Source of the DNA: Sphingobium sp.
Lineage (GTDB): Bacteria; Pseudomonadota; Alphaproteobacteria; Sphingomonadales; Sphingomonadaceae
Assembly: GCA_013911745.1 (NCBI GenBank)
Contig: JACESO010000020.1
Location: 1-38,742 of the forward strand
DNA length: 38,742 nt
Reading direction: 5' to 3'
Shown: piece by piece, positions 9,752-19,046 of the stretch
Numbering within the stretch: the stretch's first letter is position 1
Layout of the letters: each line of letters starts with the position of its first letter
Notes under the pieces: model-generated
The model's database searches: none
Told to the model about the DNA's origin: nothing
Seen by the model: the letters and a program-made list of their open reading frames with translations, nothing else
Made by a program: the position numbers and the translations under genes

Positions 9752-10738
9752 TCACGCGCCGCCCACGATCGCGGCATAATCCGCGCCGTCGACATTGCTG
9801 CCGGACATCACGATGGCGCTTGCGCCTTCGTCCTGCGGCGCGAGGCCCGCCAGCATCGCCGCCAGCGCGACCGCGCCGCCCGGCTCCACCACCAGCTTCA
9901 GCGTGGAAAAGGCGAACCGCATCGCGTCGCGCACCTGGTCGTCATCGACCACCAGCCCGCCCGACACCAGCGCCCGGTTGATCGGGAAGGTCAACGCGCC
10001 GGGGCTGGGCGACATCAGCGCGTCGCAAATGGTGCGCGCATCAGGTCGCACGCTTTCTCGCTCGCCGCTCAGCAGCGACCGGGCCGTATCGTCGAAGCCT
10101 GCGGGTTCGACCGTATAGATGCGGGTGTCGGGCGCGCGCGCCTTGACGGCGGTGGCGATGCCGGCCGTCAACCCTCCGCCGCCGCAACAGACCAGTATCT
10201 GGCCCACCTCCACGCCGGCCTCCGCGGCCTGTTCCACTATCTCCAGCCCCGCCGTGCCCTGCCCGGCAATGATGTACGGATCGTCGAAGGACGGCACCAA
10301 GGTCGCGCCGCGCGCCTGCGCCAGGGCGGTGGCGATCTCCTCCCGGTTTTCCATATGACGATCATAGGTGATGACCTGCGCGCCCAACGCGCGCGTGTTG
10401 GCCAGCTTGATCGCAGGTGCATCGGCCGGCATCACGATGATCGCGGGCATGTCGAGCATCTTCGCTGCTGCCGCCACCCCCTGCGCATGGTTGCCCGAAG
10501 ACCAGGCGACGACGCCAGCCCGCCGCTCCTTGGCATCGAGCCGAACAAGCCGGTTGTAAGCCCCACGGAACTTGAACGATCCCGTGCGCTGCGCACCCTC
10601 GAACTTAATGAACACGCGGCGACCGCAGCGTTCGTTGAGCACCGCATTTTCCAGCAACGGCGTCCGCACGGCGGCGGGCGCGATCATCCGGGCGGCGTCC
10701 AGGACATCTTCGGCGGTAATGGCGGGCATGTGCGGCAT
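9752..10738 (-). CDS. PLP-dependent threonine/serine dehydratase
   Basis: A 328-residue fold-type II PLP enzyme. The Schiff-base lysine is Lys56 in SFKFRGA; the phosphate-binding loop is the CCGGGGLTAG segment near residues 184-193; and SGSN near the C-terminus contacts the pyridine ring. The protein lacks the C-terminal ACT-like regulatory domain of biosynthetic IlvA, so it resembles catabolic threonine ammonia-lyase or serine racemase/hydroxyaspartate dehydratase types. Sequence alone does not distinguish threonine, serine and 3-hydroxyaspartate as substrate. AAAGGAG eight bases before ATG 10738 supports this start. No amino-acid gene is adjacent. Confidence 0.88.
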   Translation of the reverse strand: MPHMPAITAEDVLDAARMIAPAAVRTPLLENAVLNERCGRRVFIKFEGAQRTGSFKFRGAYNRLVRLDAKERRAGVVAWSSGNHAQGVAAAAKMLDMPAIIVMPADAPAIKLANTRALGAQVITYDRHMENREEIATALAQARGATLVPSFDDPYIIAGQGTAGLEIVEQAAEAGVEVGQILVCCGGGGLTAGIATAVKARAPDTRIYTVEPAGFDDTARSLLSGERESVRPDARTICDALMSPSPGALTFPINRALVSGGLVVDDDQVRDAMRFAFSTLKLVVEPGGAVALAAMLAGLAPQDEGASAIVMSGSNVDGADYAAIVGGA

Positions 10739-10814
10739 TGGGTGGGCTCCTTTGACCGGATCCCTAGCTGCGCCGGACCGCGCGATGAAGCGCCAATGGC
10801 GGCGGCGCGGCCTG

Positions 10815-10842
10815 CTTGATCGGGCAAATAAAATGATATAAT
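10815..10842 (+). promoter_or_regulatory. Promoter of the SPFH gene
   Basis: A perfect -10 TATAAT (10837-10842) is preceded by CTTGAT (10815-10820), a partial -35, with a 16-base spacer. The AT-rich stretch stands out sharply from its GC-rich surroundings. The -10 box overlaps a palindrome, implying repression at this promoter. Confidence 0.6.
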
Positions 10843-10856
10843 TATGATATCATAAT
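10833..10856. promoter_or_regulatory. Palindromic/tandem operator before the SPFH-RHH operon
   Basis: A perfect 16-bp palindrome, ATTATGATATCATAAT (10841-10856), overlaps the -10 box of the SPFH promoter. The half-site ATGATAT also occurs at 10833-10839, exactly 11 bases (one helical turn) before its copy at 10844-10850. Such phased half-sites suit cooperative binding by ribbon-helix-helix dimers like the one encoded at the end of this operon. Confidence 0.6.
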
Positions 10857-10874
10857 CAATACGAGGATCACGTC

Positions 10875-11762
10875 ATGACCCTGCTTCAGGCTACCCGCGA
10901 AAAGCCGGCCTCGACCGCCAGTGGCTATATCATGCTTTTGCTGCTTGCGCTCTGCATCATCGGCGCGATTGCAGGGTTCGGCCTGATCGGTTCGGAAGGC
11001 AGCGACGCGCTCGGCGCGATCCTCCTTTTGCTGTCTATTTCGCTGTTCATTTTTACGGTGCCCGGCTTCTACCTGATCCAGCCGAACCAGGCCGCCGCGA
11101 TCCTGCTGTTCGGCGACTACAAGGGCACGGACCGCACTGCCGGACTACGCTGGGTTCTCCCTTGGCTCAGCCGCCAGAAGGTCAGCGTCCGCGTCCACAA
11201 CGTGACCTCTGAAAAGCTCAAGATCAACGACAAGCGCGGCAATCCCGTGGAAATCGCGTCCAACGTGGTCTGGCGCGTGACCGACACCGCGCAGGCGCTG
11301 TTCGACGTGGACGACTACAAATCCTTTGTCGAAATCCAGATCGAAAGCGCCGTCCGGGCGATCGGGTCGCGTTACCCCTATGACGATTTCGACCATGAGG
11401 AAAAGACGCTGCGCGGCGACGGCGCGCATGTCGCGGACGAGTTGCAAGCGGAATTGCAGGACCGCATCGCCATCGCCGGGGTCAGCATCGACGAATGCCG
11501 GCTCACCCACCTCGCCTACGCGCCGGAAATCGCGCAGGCGATGCTGCGACGGCAGCAGGCCGAAGCCGTGATCGCCGCCCGCACCCGGTTGGTAGAGGGG
11601 GCCGTATTCATGGTCGAACTCGCGCTGGAGCAACTGTCCGCCAAGAATGTCGTGGAACTGGACGATGAACGCCGCGCCGCCATGGTCAGCAACCTGATGG
11701 TGGTGCTCTGCGGCGAGCGCGACACCCAGCCCGTGGTCAACACCGGCACCCTCTATCAATAG
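10875..11762 (+). CDS. SPFH (band 7) domain membrane protein
   Basis: A 295-residue stomatin/prohibitin-like protein. Two hydrophobic segments (about 17-38 and 46-67) anchor it, followed by the SPFH domain, recognisable from [54 protein letters not shown] and the [10 protein letters not shown] region. A helical region after about residue 180 carries the typical [16 protein letters not shown] motif. SPFH proteins oligomerise into membrane microdomain scaffolds, sometimes chaperoning proteases. The gene is followed after four bases by a small ribbon-helix-helix regulator gene. AGGA lies upstream of the ATG. Confidence 0.9.
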   Translation: MTLLQATREKPASTASGYIMLLLLALCIIGAIAGFGLIGSEGSDALGAILLLLSISLFIFTVPGFYLIQPNQAAAILLFGDYKGTDRTAGLRWVLPWLSRQKVSVRVHNVTSEKLKINDKRGNPVEIASNVVWRVTDTAQALFDVDDYKSFVEIQIESAVRAIGSRYPYDDFDHEEKTLRGDGAHVADELQAELQDRIAIAGVSIDECRLTHLAYAPEIAQAMLRRQQAEAVIAARTRLVEGAVFMVELALEQLSAKNVVELDDERRAAMVSNLMVVLCGERDTQPVVNTGTLYQ

Positions 11763-11766
11763 GTCG

Positions 11767-11979
11767 GTGGTGCCGAAGGACGTTCCCTCCGCGCGCAAGG
11801 CCTTCCCGTTGCGACTCGACCCGGCGCTCTATCTCGCGCTGGAACGGTGCGCCGCAGCAGAATTGCGAAGCGTGAACGCACAGGTCGAATTGCTCCTGCG
11901 GGAAGCCCTGGCCCGGCGGGGGGTGGCGCTAGCGGACCCGGCGATGCCGCGGCGCGGTCGCCCGCCAAAGGCGGATTGA
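11767..11979 (+). CDS. Small ribbon-helix-helix (Arc-type) DNA-binding protein
   Basis: A 70-residue protein whose core ([16 protein letters not shown] followed by [16 protein letters not shown]) has the ribbon-helix-helix pattern of Arc/HicB-like regulators: a beta-strand with alternating hydrophobic residues, then two amphipathic helices. The C-terminal tail (PRRGRPPK) is AT-hook-like. The start is GTG at 11767, with a second GTG at 11770 also possible. It lies four bases after the SPFH stop, so it is probably translated by coupling. It is the natural candidate to bind the palindrome on the operon promoter. No toxin gene is adjacent. Confidence 0.8.
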   Translation: MVPKDVPSARKAFPLRLDPALYLALERCAAAELRSVNAQVELLLREALARRGVALADPAMPRRGRPPKAD

Positions 11980-12068
11980 ACCACCAACGCTTATGCCGCA
12001 TGTCGCTAAACCGGTCGATCAATAGGCCCGGTCGTGATCGCTTTTATCGATCTTCCCGTCCGATAAAA

Positions 12069-12083
12069 CCAATTTCCCATTGG
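12069..12083. promoter_or_regulatory. Inverted repeat in the ahpC promoter region
   Basis: CCAAT (12069-12073) and ATTGG (12079-12083) form a perfect inverted repeat around five bases, 62 bases before the ahpC start. It lies in an AT-richer stretch and may be an operator. I could not fit a full OxyR consensus (four ATAG/CTAT elements at 10-base spacing) to the region. Confidence 0.35.
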
Positions 12084-12145
12084 CCTGCCGAATTCATACA
12101 TGCGGCATTGCAACAGCAACCCTCAAGCAAGGAACTGGATAGCCC

Positions 12146-12709
12146 ATGGCTCTCATCAACACTCCCCTTCAGCCCTTCAAGGCCACCGCGTACAAGGAAG
12201 GCAAGTTCGTCGATGTCACCGACGCCGATGTGAAGGGCAAGTGGGCCGTCTTCTTCTTCTATCCGGCCGACTTCACCTTCGTCTGCCCGACCGAGCTGGA
12301 AGATCTGGCGGACATCTATCCCACGCTTCAGGGCATGGGCGTGGAAGTCTATTCGGTGTCGACCGACACGCACTTCTGCCACAAGGCCTGGCACGACACC
12401 TCGCCGGCCATCGGCAAGATCAACTATTACATGCTTGGCGACCAGAACCACGACATCTCCAACCAGTTCGGCGTGCTGCGTGAAGGCGTCGGCCTTGCCG
12501 ATCGCGGCACCTTCGTGCTTGATCCCGAAGGCGTGATCCAGCTGGTCGAAATCACCCCCGAAGGCGTGGGCCGCAACGCCGCCGAGCTGCTGCGCAAGAT
12601 CAAGGCGCTGCAATACTGGACCAGCCACCCGGGTGAAGTCTGCCCCGCCAAGTGGGAAGAAGGGGCGGAAACCCTCGCCCCCTCGCTCGACCTCGTCGGC
12701 AAGATTTAA
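12146..12709 (+). CDS. ahpC: Alkyl hydroperoxide reductase subunit C (peroxiredoxin)
   Basis: A 187-residue typical 2-Cys peroxiredoxin that reduces H2O2 and organic peroxides. The peroxidatic cysteine is Cys47 in DFTFVCPTE; the resolving cysteine is Cys166 in [10 protein letters not shown]. Length and the N-terminus ([16 protein letters not shown]) match AhpC. It is re-reduced by AhpF, encoded 169 bases downstream. A strong terminator follows ahpC, so most transcripts should stop there, which suits the need for more AhpC than AhpF. An AAGGA site precedes the ATG. Confidence 0.97.
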   Translation: MALINTPLQPFKATAYKEGKFVDVTDADVKGKWAVFFFYPADFTFVCPTELEDLADIYPTLQGMGVEVYSVSTDTHFCHKAWHDTSPAIGKINYYMLGDQNHDISNQFGVLREGVGLADRGTFVLDPEGVIQLVEITPEGVGRNAAELLRKIKALQYWTSHPGEVCPAKWEEGAETLAPSLDLVGKI

Positions 12710-12729
12710 CGCAAAGACCTGAAAAGGCA

Positions 12730-12775
12730 CCCGCCGGACCGGGTCGAGGCACCTCCCCGGCCCGGCGGGCTTTTT
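12730..12775 (+). terminator. Intrinsic terminator between ahpC and ahpF
   Basis: CCCGCCGG-ACCGGG (12730-12743) pairs with the arm at 12755-12769, followed by TTTTT (12771-12775). It lies 20 bases after the ahpC stop. Confidence 0.85.
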
Positions 12776-12878
12776 ATCCCGATCATCATCGCTATCTTTG
12801 ACCGGACGGTGCCGTTGCGCGCCGCCGCCGCGATAGCCGCGCGCCCCGGACCGGCGCGCCATCAACGGAGCTACGATC

Positions 12879-14459
12879 ATGTTGGACGCAAATCTCAAGG
12901 GCCAGTTGAAGGCCTATATGGCGAACATCACGCAGCCCATCGAGCTGGTGGCGTCGCTGGACGACAGCGCGAAATCGCGCGAGCTCAAAGAATTGCTGGG
13001 CGAGATTGCCGAGCTGTCCGACAAGGTGAGCGTGGTAGAAGGCAGCGCCGCGCGCAAGCCGAGCTTCATGATCCGCCGCGCGGGCACCGACATCGGCGTC
13101 ACCTTCGCCGGCCTGCCGATGGGACATGAATTCACCTCTCTGGTGCTCGCGCTCCTACAGGTGGGCGGCCACCCGTCGAAGGCGGCGCAGGACTTGATCC
13201 AGCAGATCAAAGACCTGGACGGCGACTATGCGTTCGAGACCTACTTCTCGCTGTCCTGCCAGAACTGCCCGGATGTCGTGCAGGCGCTGAACCTCATGAG
13301 CGTGCTCAACCCTCGTATCAGCCACGTCGCCATCGACGGCGCGCTGTTCAAGGAGGAAGTGGACGCGCGCAAGGTCATGGCGGTGCCCACCGTCTTCCTG
13401 AACGGCGAGCCCTTCGCCAGCGGCCGCATGGAGCTGGAGCAGATCGTCGCCAAGATCGACAGTGGTGCAGCAGCGCGCGCTGCCGAAAAGATCAAGGCGC
13501 AGGATCCGTTCGAGGTGCTGGTGGTCGGTGGCGGCCCCGCCGGCGCGGCGGCTGCCATCTACGCGGCGCGCAAGGGCATCCGCACCGGCGTTGCCGCAGA
13601 GCGCTTCGGCGGGCAGGTGCTCGACACGATGGACATCGAGAATTTCATCTCGGTGAGCCGCACCGAAGGCCCGAAACTCGCCTCCGCGCTGGAGGCGCAC
13701 GTCAAGGATTATGACGTCGAGATCATGAATCTTCAGAAGGCCGCGAAGCTGATTCCGGCCAGGACCGAAGGCGGCTATCATGAAATCGTGCTGGAAAACG
13801 GCGCGTCGCTCAAGGGCCGCACCGTCATCCTCTCCACCGGCGCGCGCTGGCGGCAGATGGGCGTTCCCGGCGAGGACGAGTATAAGAACAAGGGCGTGGC
13901 CTACTGCCCGCACTGCGACGGCCCGCTGTTCAAAGGCAAGCGCGTCGCGGTGATCGGCGGCGGCAACAGCGGCGTCGAGGCCGCGATCGACCTCGCCGGC
14001 ATCGTCGCCCATGTGACGCTGATCGAATATGACAGCCAGCTGCGCGCCGATGCCGTGCTCCAGCGCAAGCTCGCCAGCCTGCCCAACGTGAAGATCATCA
14101 CTTCCGCTCTGACGACCAAGGTCGACGGCAATGGCGAGAAGGTGACCGGCCTGTCCTACAAGGACCGCAACCACGGCACCGAGCATGACGTCGAACTGGA
14201 AGGCATCTTCGTCCAGATCGGCCTCGTCCCCAACACCGAATGGTTGAAGGACGCGATCGCCCTGTCCCCGCGCGGCGAGATCGAGATCGACGCGCGCGGC
14301 GAAACCAGCCAGCCCGGCATCTTCGCTGCGGGGGACTGCACGACCGTGCCCTACAAGCAGATCGTCATCGCGATGGGCGCGGGATCGACGGCGGCGCTTT
14401 CCGCTTTCGATTACCTCATCCGCCTGCCGGCGGTGGAAGAAGCCGCACAGGCAGCCTGA
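12879..14459 (+). CDS. ahpF: Alkyl hydroperoxide reductase subunit F
   Basis: A 526-residue NADH-dependent flavoprotein disulfide reductase that regenerates AhpC. The N-terminal tandem thioredoxin-fold domain has the CxxC pair Cys127/Cys130 ([10 protein letters not shown]). FAD binding occurs at [12 protein letters not shown] (about 215-226), and the catalytic CxxC is Cys343/Cys346 (AYCPHCDGP). The NAD-binding motif is [12 protein letters not shown], and the C-terminal FAD motif is GIFAAGDCT. The start ATG has GGAG nine bases upstream. It follows ahpC on the same strand but past a terminator, so expression relies on read-through or its own promoter. Confidence 0.97.
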   Translation: MLDANLKGQLKAYMANITQPIELVASLDDSAKSRELKELLGEIAELSDKVSVVEGSAARKPSFMIRRAGTDIGVTFAGLPMGHEFTSLVLALLQVGGHPSKAAQDLIQQIKDLDGDYAFETYFSLSCQNCPDVVQALNLMSVLNPRISHVAIDGALFKEEVDARKVMAVPTVFLNGEPFASGRMELEQIVAKIDSGAAARAAEKIKAQDPFEVLVVGGGPAGAAAAIYAARKGIRTGVAAERFGGQVLDTMDIENFISVSRTEGPKLASALEAHVKDYDVEIMNLQKAAKLIPARTEGGYHEIVLENGASLKGRTVILSTGARWRQMGVPGEDEYKNKGVAYCPHCDGPLFKGKRVAVIGGGNSGVEAAIDLAGIVAHVTLIEYDSQLRADAVLQRKLASLPNVKIITSALTTKVDGNGEKVTGLSYKDRNHGTEHDVELEGIFVQIGLVPNTEWLKDAIALSPRGEIEIDARGETSQPGIFAAGDCTTVPYKQIVIAMGAGSTAALSAFDYLIRLPAVEEAAQAA

Positions 14460-14480
14460 ACTTCTGAGCGGGCCACGGAC

Positions 14481-14508
14481 GGGCGGCCGGCATCCTAGCC
14501 AGCCGCCC
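14481..14508. other. Hairpin between convergent ahpF and L,D-transpeptidase genes
   Basis: GGGCGGC (14481-14487) pairs with GCCGCCC (14502-14508) around a short loop, with further pairing inside. Neither side has a T-run, so it is at best a weak or Rho-assisted bidirectional terminator between two converging genes. Confidence 0.35.
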
Positions 14509-14541
14509 GAAGCTGTCCCGAGTGTTCGGGCGCGACGTTCG

Positions 14542-15219
14542 TCAGCGACGCCTGAGGCCCATGCCGAATATCGATGGATCGACCTCCAGCATCGGCACAT
14601 CGGCCTGGCGGGATGGCTCCGTCACAGCCACCTTCTCCGCTTGAACCGCCGTTCCGAAGGTCACGACCGCACTGGCTGGATCGCCCGCCACCAGCGCATC
14701 CAGCTTGAGCGCCGGCGTAAGGCGATCCTGCGTCACCGCGACCGGCGTGCCGATCGTCGTCAGGGCGAAAAGCTGACGCGCAAAGGCATAGGGCAGGCGG
14801 ATGCACCCATGGCTGGCCGGATAGCCCGGATCATGCCCGGCATGAAGCGCGATCCCGTCCCATGTCAGCCGCTGCATGAAGGGCATCGGCGCATTGCTGT
14901 AGAGATTGGATCGATGCCATTGGCGTTTCTGGAGGACCGGAAATTCGCCGGTCGGAGTCCGATGCCCCTTCGTCCCAGTCGATACCCGCGCAATGCCGAT
15001 CAACCGGTCTCCATCATAGACATGGACTCGCTGCTTCTCGATGCTGATGATGAGATATATCGGCCCCTGAAACGGCCCTTCCGCCATCCAGCGATAGGTG
15101 CCCGGCGACAGGCCATCATCCGCGCCCTGAGCCACTGCCGGCCCGGAGGCATTCGTTGTCGCGGCGGTGGCCAGCAGGACGGGCGCATAGCGAAGCAGGG
15201 ATCGCCGAAAGTTTGGCAT
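14542..15219 (-). CDS. L,D-transpeptidase (YkuD domain)
   Basis: A 225-residue secreted or periplasmic protein with an N-terminal signal sequence (about 1-31, cleavage after AVAQ likely). The YkuD domain runs from about residue 50 to 165. It includes the HGCIRLP box with catalytic Cys139, preceded by His126 and followed by Arg141. Such enzymes make 3-3 crosslinks in peptidoglycan or attach proteins to it. The form with a single catalytic domain and an unrelated C-terminal tail (about 170-225) is common in sphingomonads. It is monocistronic, divergent from ilvD and convergent with ahpF. Confidence 0.9.
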   Translation of the reverse strand: MPNFRRSLLRYAPVLLATAATTNASGPAVAQGADDGLSPGTYRWMAEGPFQGPIYLIISIEKQRVHVYDGDRLIGIARVSTGTKGHRTPTGEFPVLQKRQWHRSNLYSNAPMPFMQRLTWDGIALHAGHDPGYPASHGCIRLPYAFARQLFALTTIGTPVAVTQDRLTPALKLDALVAGDPASAVVTFGTAVQAEKVAVTEPSRQADVPMLEVDPSIFGMGLRRR

Positions 15220-15434
15220 AACCCTTTCTTAACCATGATCGCAGCGGATGTCAGGCCTGTTGCAGGCCCACGTCCCGCGCTGGCACATCAGACCGCTCAC
15301 GTAACAAAAGGAATGCGGTGATGCCTCACGAAGCACGAAAGGGAAAATAGGCCTCGCGGCAGGAATAATATGTTTCACCCAAGGCCGCTTGGCTGTAGAG
15401 GGGCCGCTTTCCACCTCGTCAAGGACCGTTCACA

Positions 15435-17285
15435 ATGCCTGCCTACCGTTCCCGCACAACCACCCACGGCCGCAACATGGCGGGTGCCAGGGGCCTCTGG
15501 CGCGCGACGGGCATGAAGGACGAGGATTTCGGCAAGCCGATCATCGCCATCGCCAACAGCTTCACCCAGTTCGTGCCCGGCCACGTCCATTTGAAGGATC
15601 TGGGCCAACTGGTCGCGCGCGAGATCGAGGCGGCGGGCGGCGTCGCGAAGGAATTCAACACGATCGCGGTCGATGACGGCATCGCCATGGGCCATGGCGG
15701 CATGCTCTATTCGCTGCCAAGCCGCGACCTGATCGCCGACAGCGTCGAATATATGGTCAACGCGCACTGCGCCGACGCCATCGTGTGCATCTCCAACTGC
15801 GACAAGATCACGCCGGGCATGTTGATGGCGGCGATGCGCCTCAACATCCCCGTGGTCTTCGTGTCCGGCGGCCCGATGGAAGCGGGCAAGGCGAACGTGC
15901 GCGGTAAGAAAGTCGCGCTCGACCTGGTGGATGCCATGGTCGTCGCCGCGGACGACAGCTACACCGACGAGGAAGTGCAGACGATCGAACGGTCCGCCTG
16001 CCCGACCTGCGGATCGTGCTCGGGCATGTTCACCGCCAATTCGATGAACTGCCTGACCGAAGCGCTGGGCCTGTCGCTGCCCGGCAACGGCTCCGTGCTC
16101 GCCACCCATGCCGATCGTGAGCGCCTGTTCCGTGAGGCTGGCCATCTGATCGTCGACATTACCAAGCGCTATTATGAGCAGGACGATGCCAGCGTCCTGC
16201 CCCGGTCGATCGCCAATTTCGCGGCATTCGAAAACGCCATGAGCCTGGACATCGCGATGGGCGGGTCCACCAACACGGTGCTGCACCTGCTCGCCGCGGC
16301 TTATGAAGGTGGCGTCGATTTCACCATGGCGGACATCGACCGGCTTTCGCGCCGCGTTCCATGCCTGTGCAAGGTCGCGCCTGCGAAGAACGACGTGCAT
16401 ATGGAGGATGTCCACCGCGCCGGCGGCATCATGGCGATTTTGGGCGAACTGGAGCGCGCGGGACTTGTCGATCCGTCGCTCCCGACGGTCCACAGCGCCA
16501 CGCTACGCGATGCGCTTGCGCGGTGGGACATCACCCGCACCAACAGCGAAGACGTGCGCACCTTCTATCGCGCGGCGCCCGGCGGCGTACCGACGCAGGT
16601 CGCCTTCAGCCAGTCGGCGCGCTGGGAGGAGTTGGACACCGACCGCGCAGAGGGCGTCATCCGCTCGATCGACCATCCCTTTTCCAAGGATGGCGGCCTG
16701 GCCGTGCTGTTCGGCAATCTTGCGCCGGAAGGCTGCATCGTGAAAACGGCGGGCGTGGACGAAAGCATCCATGTCTTTCGCGGCACCGCGCGCGTCTATG
16801 AAAGCCAGGACGCGGCGGTGGCGGGCATCCTTGGCAATGAGGTGAAGCCCGGCGACATCGTCATCGTCCGCTATGAGGGGCCAAAGGGCGGTCCGGGCAT
16901 GCAGGAAATGCTCTATCCGACCAGCTATTTGAAGTCGAAGGGGCTGGGGAAGGTCTGTGCGCTCATCACCGACGGGCGCTTTTCCGGCGGCTCGTCCGGC
17001 CTGTCGATCGGCCATGTCTCGCCCGAAGCTGCCGAAGGCGGCATGATCGCGCTGATCGAAACGGGCGATCCGATCCTGATCGACATTCCCGCGCGCGCCA
17101 TCAATGTCGAATTGGACGACGCCGTGCTCGCCGCACGCCGGGCAGATATGGAAGCGCGAGGGGCCAAGGCGTGGAAGCCCTTCGGCCGCAAGCGCGAAGT
17201 GACGCCGGCGCTGCGCGCCTATGCGGCGATGACGACGAACGCCGCCAAGGGCGCGGTGCGCGACGTCAGCCAGATCGAGAAATGA
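15435..17285 (+). CDS. ilvD: Dihydroxy-acid dehydratase
   Basis: A 616-residue Fe-S dehydratase catalysing the third step of valine/isoleucine synthesis (dihydroxyisovalerate to ketoisovalerate). Cluster-ligand cysteines are visible at Cys122 ([10 protein letters not shown]) and Cys195 ([11 protein letters not shown]), with Lys124 as the expected metal-site lysine. The C-terminal [20 protein letters not shown] motif contains the catalytic serine. Start [20 protein letters not shown] is typical, with AAGGA nine bases upstream of the ATG. It stands alone, without other ilv genes. It converges with the Anbu peptidase gene. Confidence 0.97.
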   Translation: MPAYRSRTTTHGRNMAGARGLWRATGMKDEDFGKPIIAIANSFTQFVPGHVHLKDLGQLVAREIEAAGGVAKEFNTIAVDDGIAMGHGGMLYSLPSRDLIADSVEYMVNAHCADAIVCISNCDKITPGMLMAAMRLNIPVVFVSGGPMEAGKANVRGKKVALDLVDAMVVAADDSYTDEEVQTIERSACPTCGSCSGMFTANSMNCLTEALGLSLPGNGSVLATHADRERLFREAGHLIVDITKRYYEQDDASVLPRSIANFAAFENAMSLDIAMGGSTNTVLHLLAAAYEGGVDFTMADIDRLSRRVPCLCKVAPAKNDVHMEDVHRAGGIMAILGELERAGLVDPSLPTVHSATLRDALARWDITRTNSEDVRTFYRAAPGGVPTQVAFSQSARWEELDTDRAEGVIRSIDHPFSKDGGLAVLFGNLAPEGCIVKTAGVDESIHVFRGTARVYESQDAAVAGILGNEVKPGDIVIVRYEGPKGGPGMQEMLYPTSYLKSKGLGKVCALITDGRFSGGSSGLSIGHVSPEAAEGGMIALIETGDPILIDIPARAINVELDDAVLAARRADMEARGAKAWKPFGRKREVTPALRAYAAMTTNAAKGAVRDVSQIEK

Positions 17286-17304
17286 CCTTCGCCTGAGACA
17301 GGAA

Positions 17305-17336
17305 GGCTGGCCAAGTGCGCGCGCCCGTCGCCAGCC
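17305..17336. terminator. Hairpin between convergent ilvD and Anbu genes
   Basis: GGCTGGC (17305-17311) pairs with GCCAGCC (17330-17336) in the 51-base gap between the two convergent stops. There is no T-run, so the assignment as bidirectional terminator is tentative. Confidence 0.4.
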
Positions 17337-18074
17337 CTAGTCCAGGACGTTCGGCAGATCCTTGAACCCCTTGTGCAGGGCTGCGCCCCAGCTGTGGGAA
17401 ATGCGGGCGAACTCCTCGTCATCGGCTTCGATGCGGGTGCGGACGCGGAAGTCGTATATGTCGGTCGGGATCACCGTCAGGTCGAGCGGCATGCCCACCG
17501 AAAGATTGGAGCGCAGGGTCGAATCCATCGACACCAGCACCGCCTTCACCGCATCTTCCAGGCTGGTTTCGCGACGGATGATGCGGTCGAGGATGGGCTT
17601 GCCATATTTATGCTCGCCGATCTGGAAGAAGGGCGTGTCTTCCGTCGCCTCGATGAAGTTACCGGCGGAATAGATGAGGTAGAGCCTGGGCTTGCCGCCC
17701 CGTCGCTGGCCCGCGATCATGATGGACGCGCCGGAACCGGACCCGCCCATCTCGATGCTTTCCCGATACCGGCTCTGCATGGCACGCATCGCGTCGCCCA
17801 CGATCTGCGCGGCGCGATGCATCGTGTCGCAATTGAGGATGGTTTCCACATCGGGATCGAGCGCGGATTCCTTGATCGCCTTGCTCAGCACCGCCTTCAC
17901 CCCCTGGGTGATGGACAGATTGCCCGAACAGAGCATTGTGATCGCCCGTTCGCCCGGCACATGATAGGTGAAGCTCTTCCGGAAGCGCGCGATATTGTCC
18001 ATTCCCGCATTGGTGCGGGTGTCGGACAGCATGACCAGTCCCTGGTCCACGCGCACCGCCACACAATAGGTCAT
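17337..18074 (-). CDS. Anbu: proteasome-like peptidase
   Basis: A 245-residue Ntn-hydrolase of the Anbu (ancestral beta-subunit) family, related to HslV and the 20S proteasome beta subunit. The protein starts MTYCVAVRVDQGLVMLSDTR. After Met removal the N-terminal Thr (Thr2) would be the nucleophile, with Asp18 and Lys33 as the expected catalytic partners. There is no propeptide. Known Anbu proteins form open-ring or helical assemblies without a dedicated ATPase. It is the last gene of a four-gene minus-strand cluster with transglutaminase-like, alpha-E and ATP-grasp proteins, the usual Anbu context. A GAGGAGG site precedes the ATG. Confidence 0.92.
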   Translation of the reverse strand: MTYCVAVRVDQGLVMLSDTRTNAGMDNIARFRKSFTYHVPGERAITMLCSGNLSITQGVKAVLSKAIKESALDPDVETILNCDTMHRAAQIVGDAMRAMQSRYRESIEMGGSGSGASIMIAGQRRGGKPRLYLIYSAGNFIEATEDTPFFQIGEHKYGKPILDRIIRRETSLEDAVKAVLVSMDSTLRSNLSVGMPLDLTVIPTDIYDFRVRTRIEADDEEFARISHSWGAALHKGFKDLPNVLD

Positions 18075-18164
18075 GGCCCCCCGGCCTCCTCACATTCTCG
18101 TTGGCGCGTTCGCACTCGCCGGACTTCGCCCGGCACGCGATCGCTGGGAATCGGTCCTGTCGGT

Positions 18165-19019
18165 CTAGGGCCTAGTCTGTTGCTGCTGGCGCTGCAACTG
18201 CCGTTCCTCCACGCCATCCTGCGCCACCGCGATGCGGACATCCGCATCGATGCTGATGTCGCCCGCCACCGTGACCGAACCCCGGATAGGCGCCGCATCG
18301 TCGGCATCCAGGCCGCTCGCCAGACGGAGATACCGATCGGTCACACAGACGCGGTTGGACGGATCGAAGCCGATCCAGCCAAGGTCCGGCAGGAAAGCCT
18401 CCGCCCAGCCATGGGTTTCGTGCAGCAGATCGCCGTCGCCCGCGAGCAGGTAACCGGAAACATAGCGTGCCGGGACGCCGAGCGACCGGGCGGCGGCGAT
18501 GAATATCTGCGCATGATCCTGGCACACGCCCGCGCCGATCGCGAAGGCCTGCGCCGCGCTCGTGTCGGCGCTGGTGACGCCGGCGCGGTAGGAGACGGCA
18601 TCGTTGACGGCGGCGGACAAGGCGTGGAGGCGATTGAGCGGTCCGCCCCCGTCCGGCAGATCGCGAGCCATGGCCGCTATCCCTTCCGATGCGCGGGTCA
18701 GCGGCGTATCGCGGAGATAATAGGCCGGTGGCACGCGACCGGAGAGATGGCCCACTATGCCGTGCGTCTCGCGCGTCTCCACCAGCCCTTCGGCAACGAT
18801 GACCGCATCGTCCAGGCGATCATGGCGGATCCAGACCGCCTCCATTTCGCCATAGCTGTTGGAACGGAAGCCGGTCAGCGGATCGCCATTTATACTGACC
18901 TGCCAGTCCTCGACAGTCTGCATCGGCGTATTGACCGGCATCAGCTTGAGGCGCATCGCCACTCGTCCAGCGGATGCCGCATAGCGATAGACCGTCTGGT
19001 GGCGGACCAGCAATTTCAT
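18165..19019 (-). CDS. Transglutaminase-like cysteine protease family protein
   Basis: A 284-residue protein with an N-terminal beta-rich domain (bacterial transglutaminase N, about 1-100) and a transglutaminase-like catalytic core. The triad is Cys166 (GAGVCQDHAQIF), His203 (ETHGWAEAFL) and Asp219 (GWIGFDPSN). In this gene context it is expected to cleave or exchange amide bonds made by the neighbouring ATP-grasp enzyme. The start ATG gives the conserved N-terminus MKLLVRHQTVYRY. It lies 27 bases downstream of the alpha-E gene and 90 bases before the Anbu gene. Confidence 0.92.
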   Translation of the reverse strand: MKLLVRHQTVYRYAASAGRVAMRLKLMPVNTPMQTVEDWQVSINGDPLTGFRSNSYGEMEAVWIRHDRLDDAVIVAEGLVETRETHGIVGHLSGRVPPAYYLRDTPLTRASEGIAAMARDLPDGGGPLNRLHALSAAVNDAVSYRAGVTSADTSAAQAFAIGAGVCQDHAQIFIAAARSLGVPARYVSGYLLAGDGDLLHETHGWAEAFLPDLGWIGFDPSNRVCVTDRYLRLASGLDADDAAPIRGSVTVAGDISIDADVRIAVAQDGVEERQLQRQQQQTRP

Positions 19020-19046
19020 GGCGGAGCGCCCCTCCCCTGCCTGCCG

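Noticed and set aside
12000-12060. Possible OxyR site upstream of ahpC (GATCAATA...TATCGATC)
   Set aside because: The half-sites are 20 bases apart and do not fit the four ATAG/CTAT elements of the OxyR consensus. The region was left as a tentative promoter area only.
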